A stretch of 64,000 bases of DNA, taken from Streptomyces davaonensis JCM 4913. Its GTDB lineage: Bacteria > Actinomycetota > Actinomycetes > Streptomycetales > Streptomycetaceae. Below the pieces are notes generated by a model that worked only from the letters and a program-made list of their open reading frames with translations, ran no database searches and was not told the DNA's origin. The stretch's first letter is position 1. Each line of letters begins with the position of its first letter. The stretch is taken from positions 7,420,326 through 7,484,325 of the forward strand of contig NC_020504.1 in the NCBI RefSeq assembly GCF_000349325.1, in the 5' to 3' direction. Below are positions 60,467-64,000 of the stretch, piece by piece. The position numbers and the translations under genes were made by a program.

Positions 60467-64000
<3,534 letters not shown>

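Overview
The window looks like a Streptomyces chromosome segment. It has very high GC, strong G/C bias at third codon positions, many GTG starts with 4-bp stop/start overlaps, two short sequence families I remember as abundant Streptomyces intergenic repeats, an LAETG-anchored wall protein of the SCO1860 type, and mycothiol-type DinB/MDMPI proteins. From memory (not checked), the order cob genes - LAETG protein - ectABCD - pectate lyases resembles the S. coelicolor SCO1850-SCO1880 region. I see no IS element, prophage, CRISPR array, tRNA or rRNA. No gene-free stretch reaches 300 bases; the longest gaps are about 250, 220, 210 and 200 bases, and those with visible structure are described.

Region 1 (1-16.7 kb) is a pectin-use island. 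An operon encodes two sugar ABC permeases, a pectate lyase remnant with three in-frame deletions, a Gfo/Idh/MocA oxidoreductase, a DUF6807 protein and a cytoplasmic GH43. A second run encodes a sugar-binding lipoprotein, a CE12-type acetylesterase, a PL1 pectate lyase, two tandem CE8 pectinesterases and a PL9-type lyase. A secreted double-GH43 protein and a second PL9 enzyme diverge from a shared region with a perfect AGCGAAAGTTTCGCT palindrome. A PL3 lyase follows, then an ECF sigma factor with a single-span anti-sigma-like partner. No ABC ATPase for the sugar importer is present; in Streptomyces this is usually supplied by the shared MsiK.

Region 2 (18-36.5 kb) is mixed: an AzgA-like purine permease, a class B penicillin-binding protein, two NarL-type two-component systems (one kinase carries an unusual extra C-terminal membrane segment and outer domain), an IclR regulator divergent from an alpha-ketoglutarate-semialdehyde dehydrogenase (which could take over the end of galacturonate or arabinose breakdown), a LURP-one-like protein, a DUF1349 protein, a DHA2 exporter, a GlxA-type regulator, a FrnE-like DsbA protein, a class V aminotransferase, and a SigK-like sigma factor with a zinc-finger/MDMPI anti-sigma candidate.

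Region 3 (36.5-46.4 kb) holds ectABCD for ectoine and hydroxyectoine, a DinB-like protein, another class V aminotransferase, a polar amino-acid ABC importer behind a clear TTGAGG-16-TATAAT promoter with an overlapping operator, an amidohydrolase and the LAETG protein.

Region 4 (46.4-64 kb) starts with a large predicted metzincin without a signal peptide, then the cobalamin cluster on the minus strand: cobC-like, cbiX, cobH, a cbiG-cobJ fusion, cobL, cobM, (a ZIP transporter on the plus strand), cobI, cobB, cobO, a ChlI/ChlD-like chelatase and cobN (cut by the window end). These genes cover most of corrin ring building, cobalt insertion, a,c-amidation and adenosylation. In cobB, about 108 bp of an abundant Streptomyces intergenic repeat lies in frame as a proline-rich linker between the two domains.
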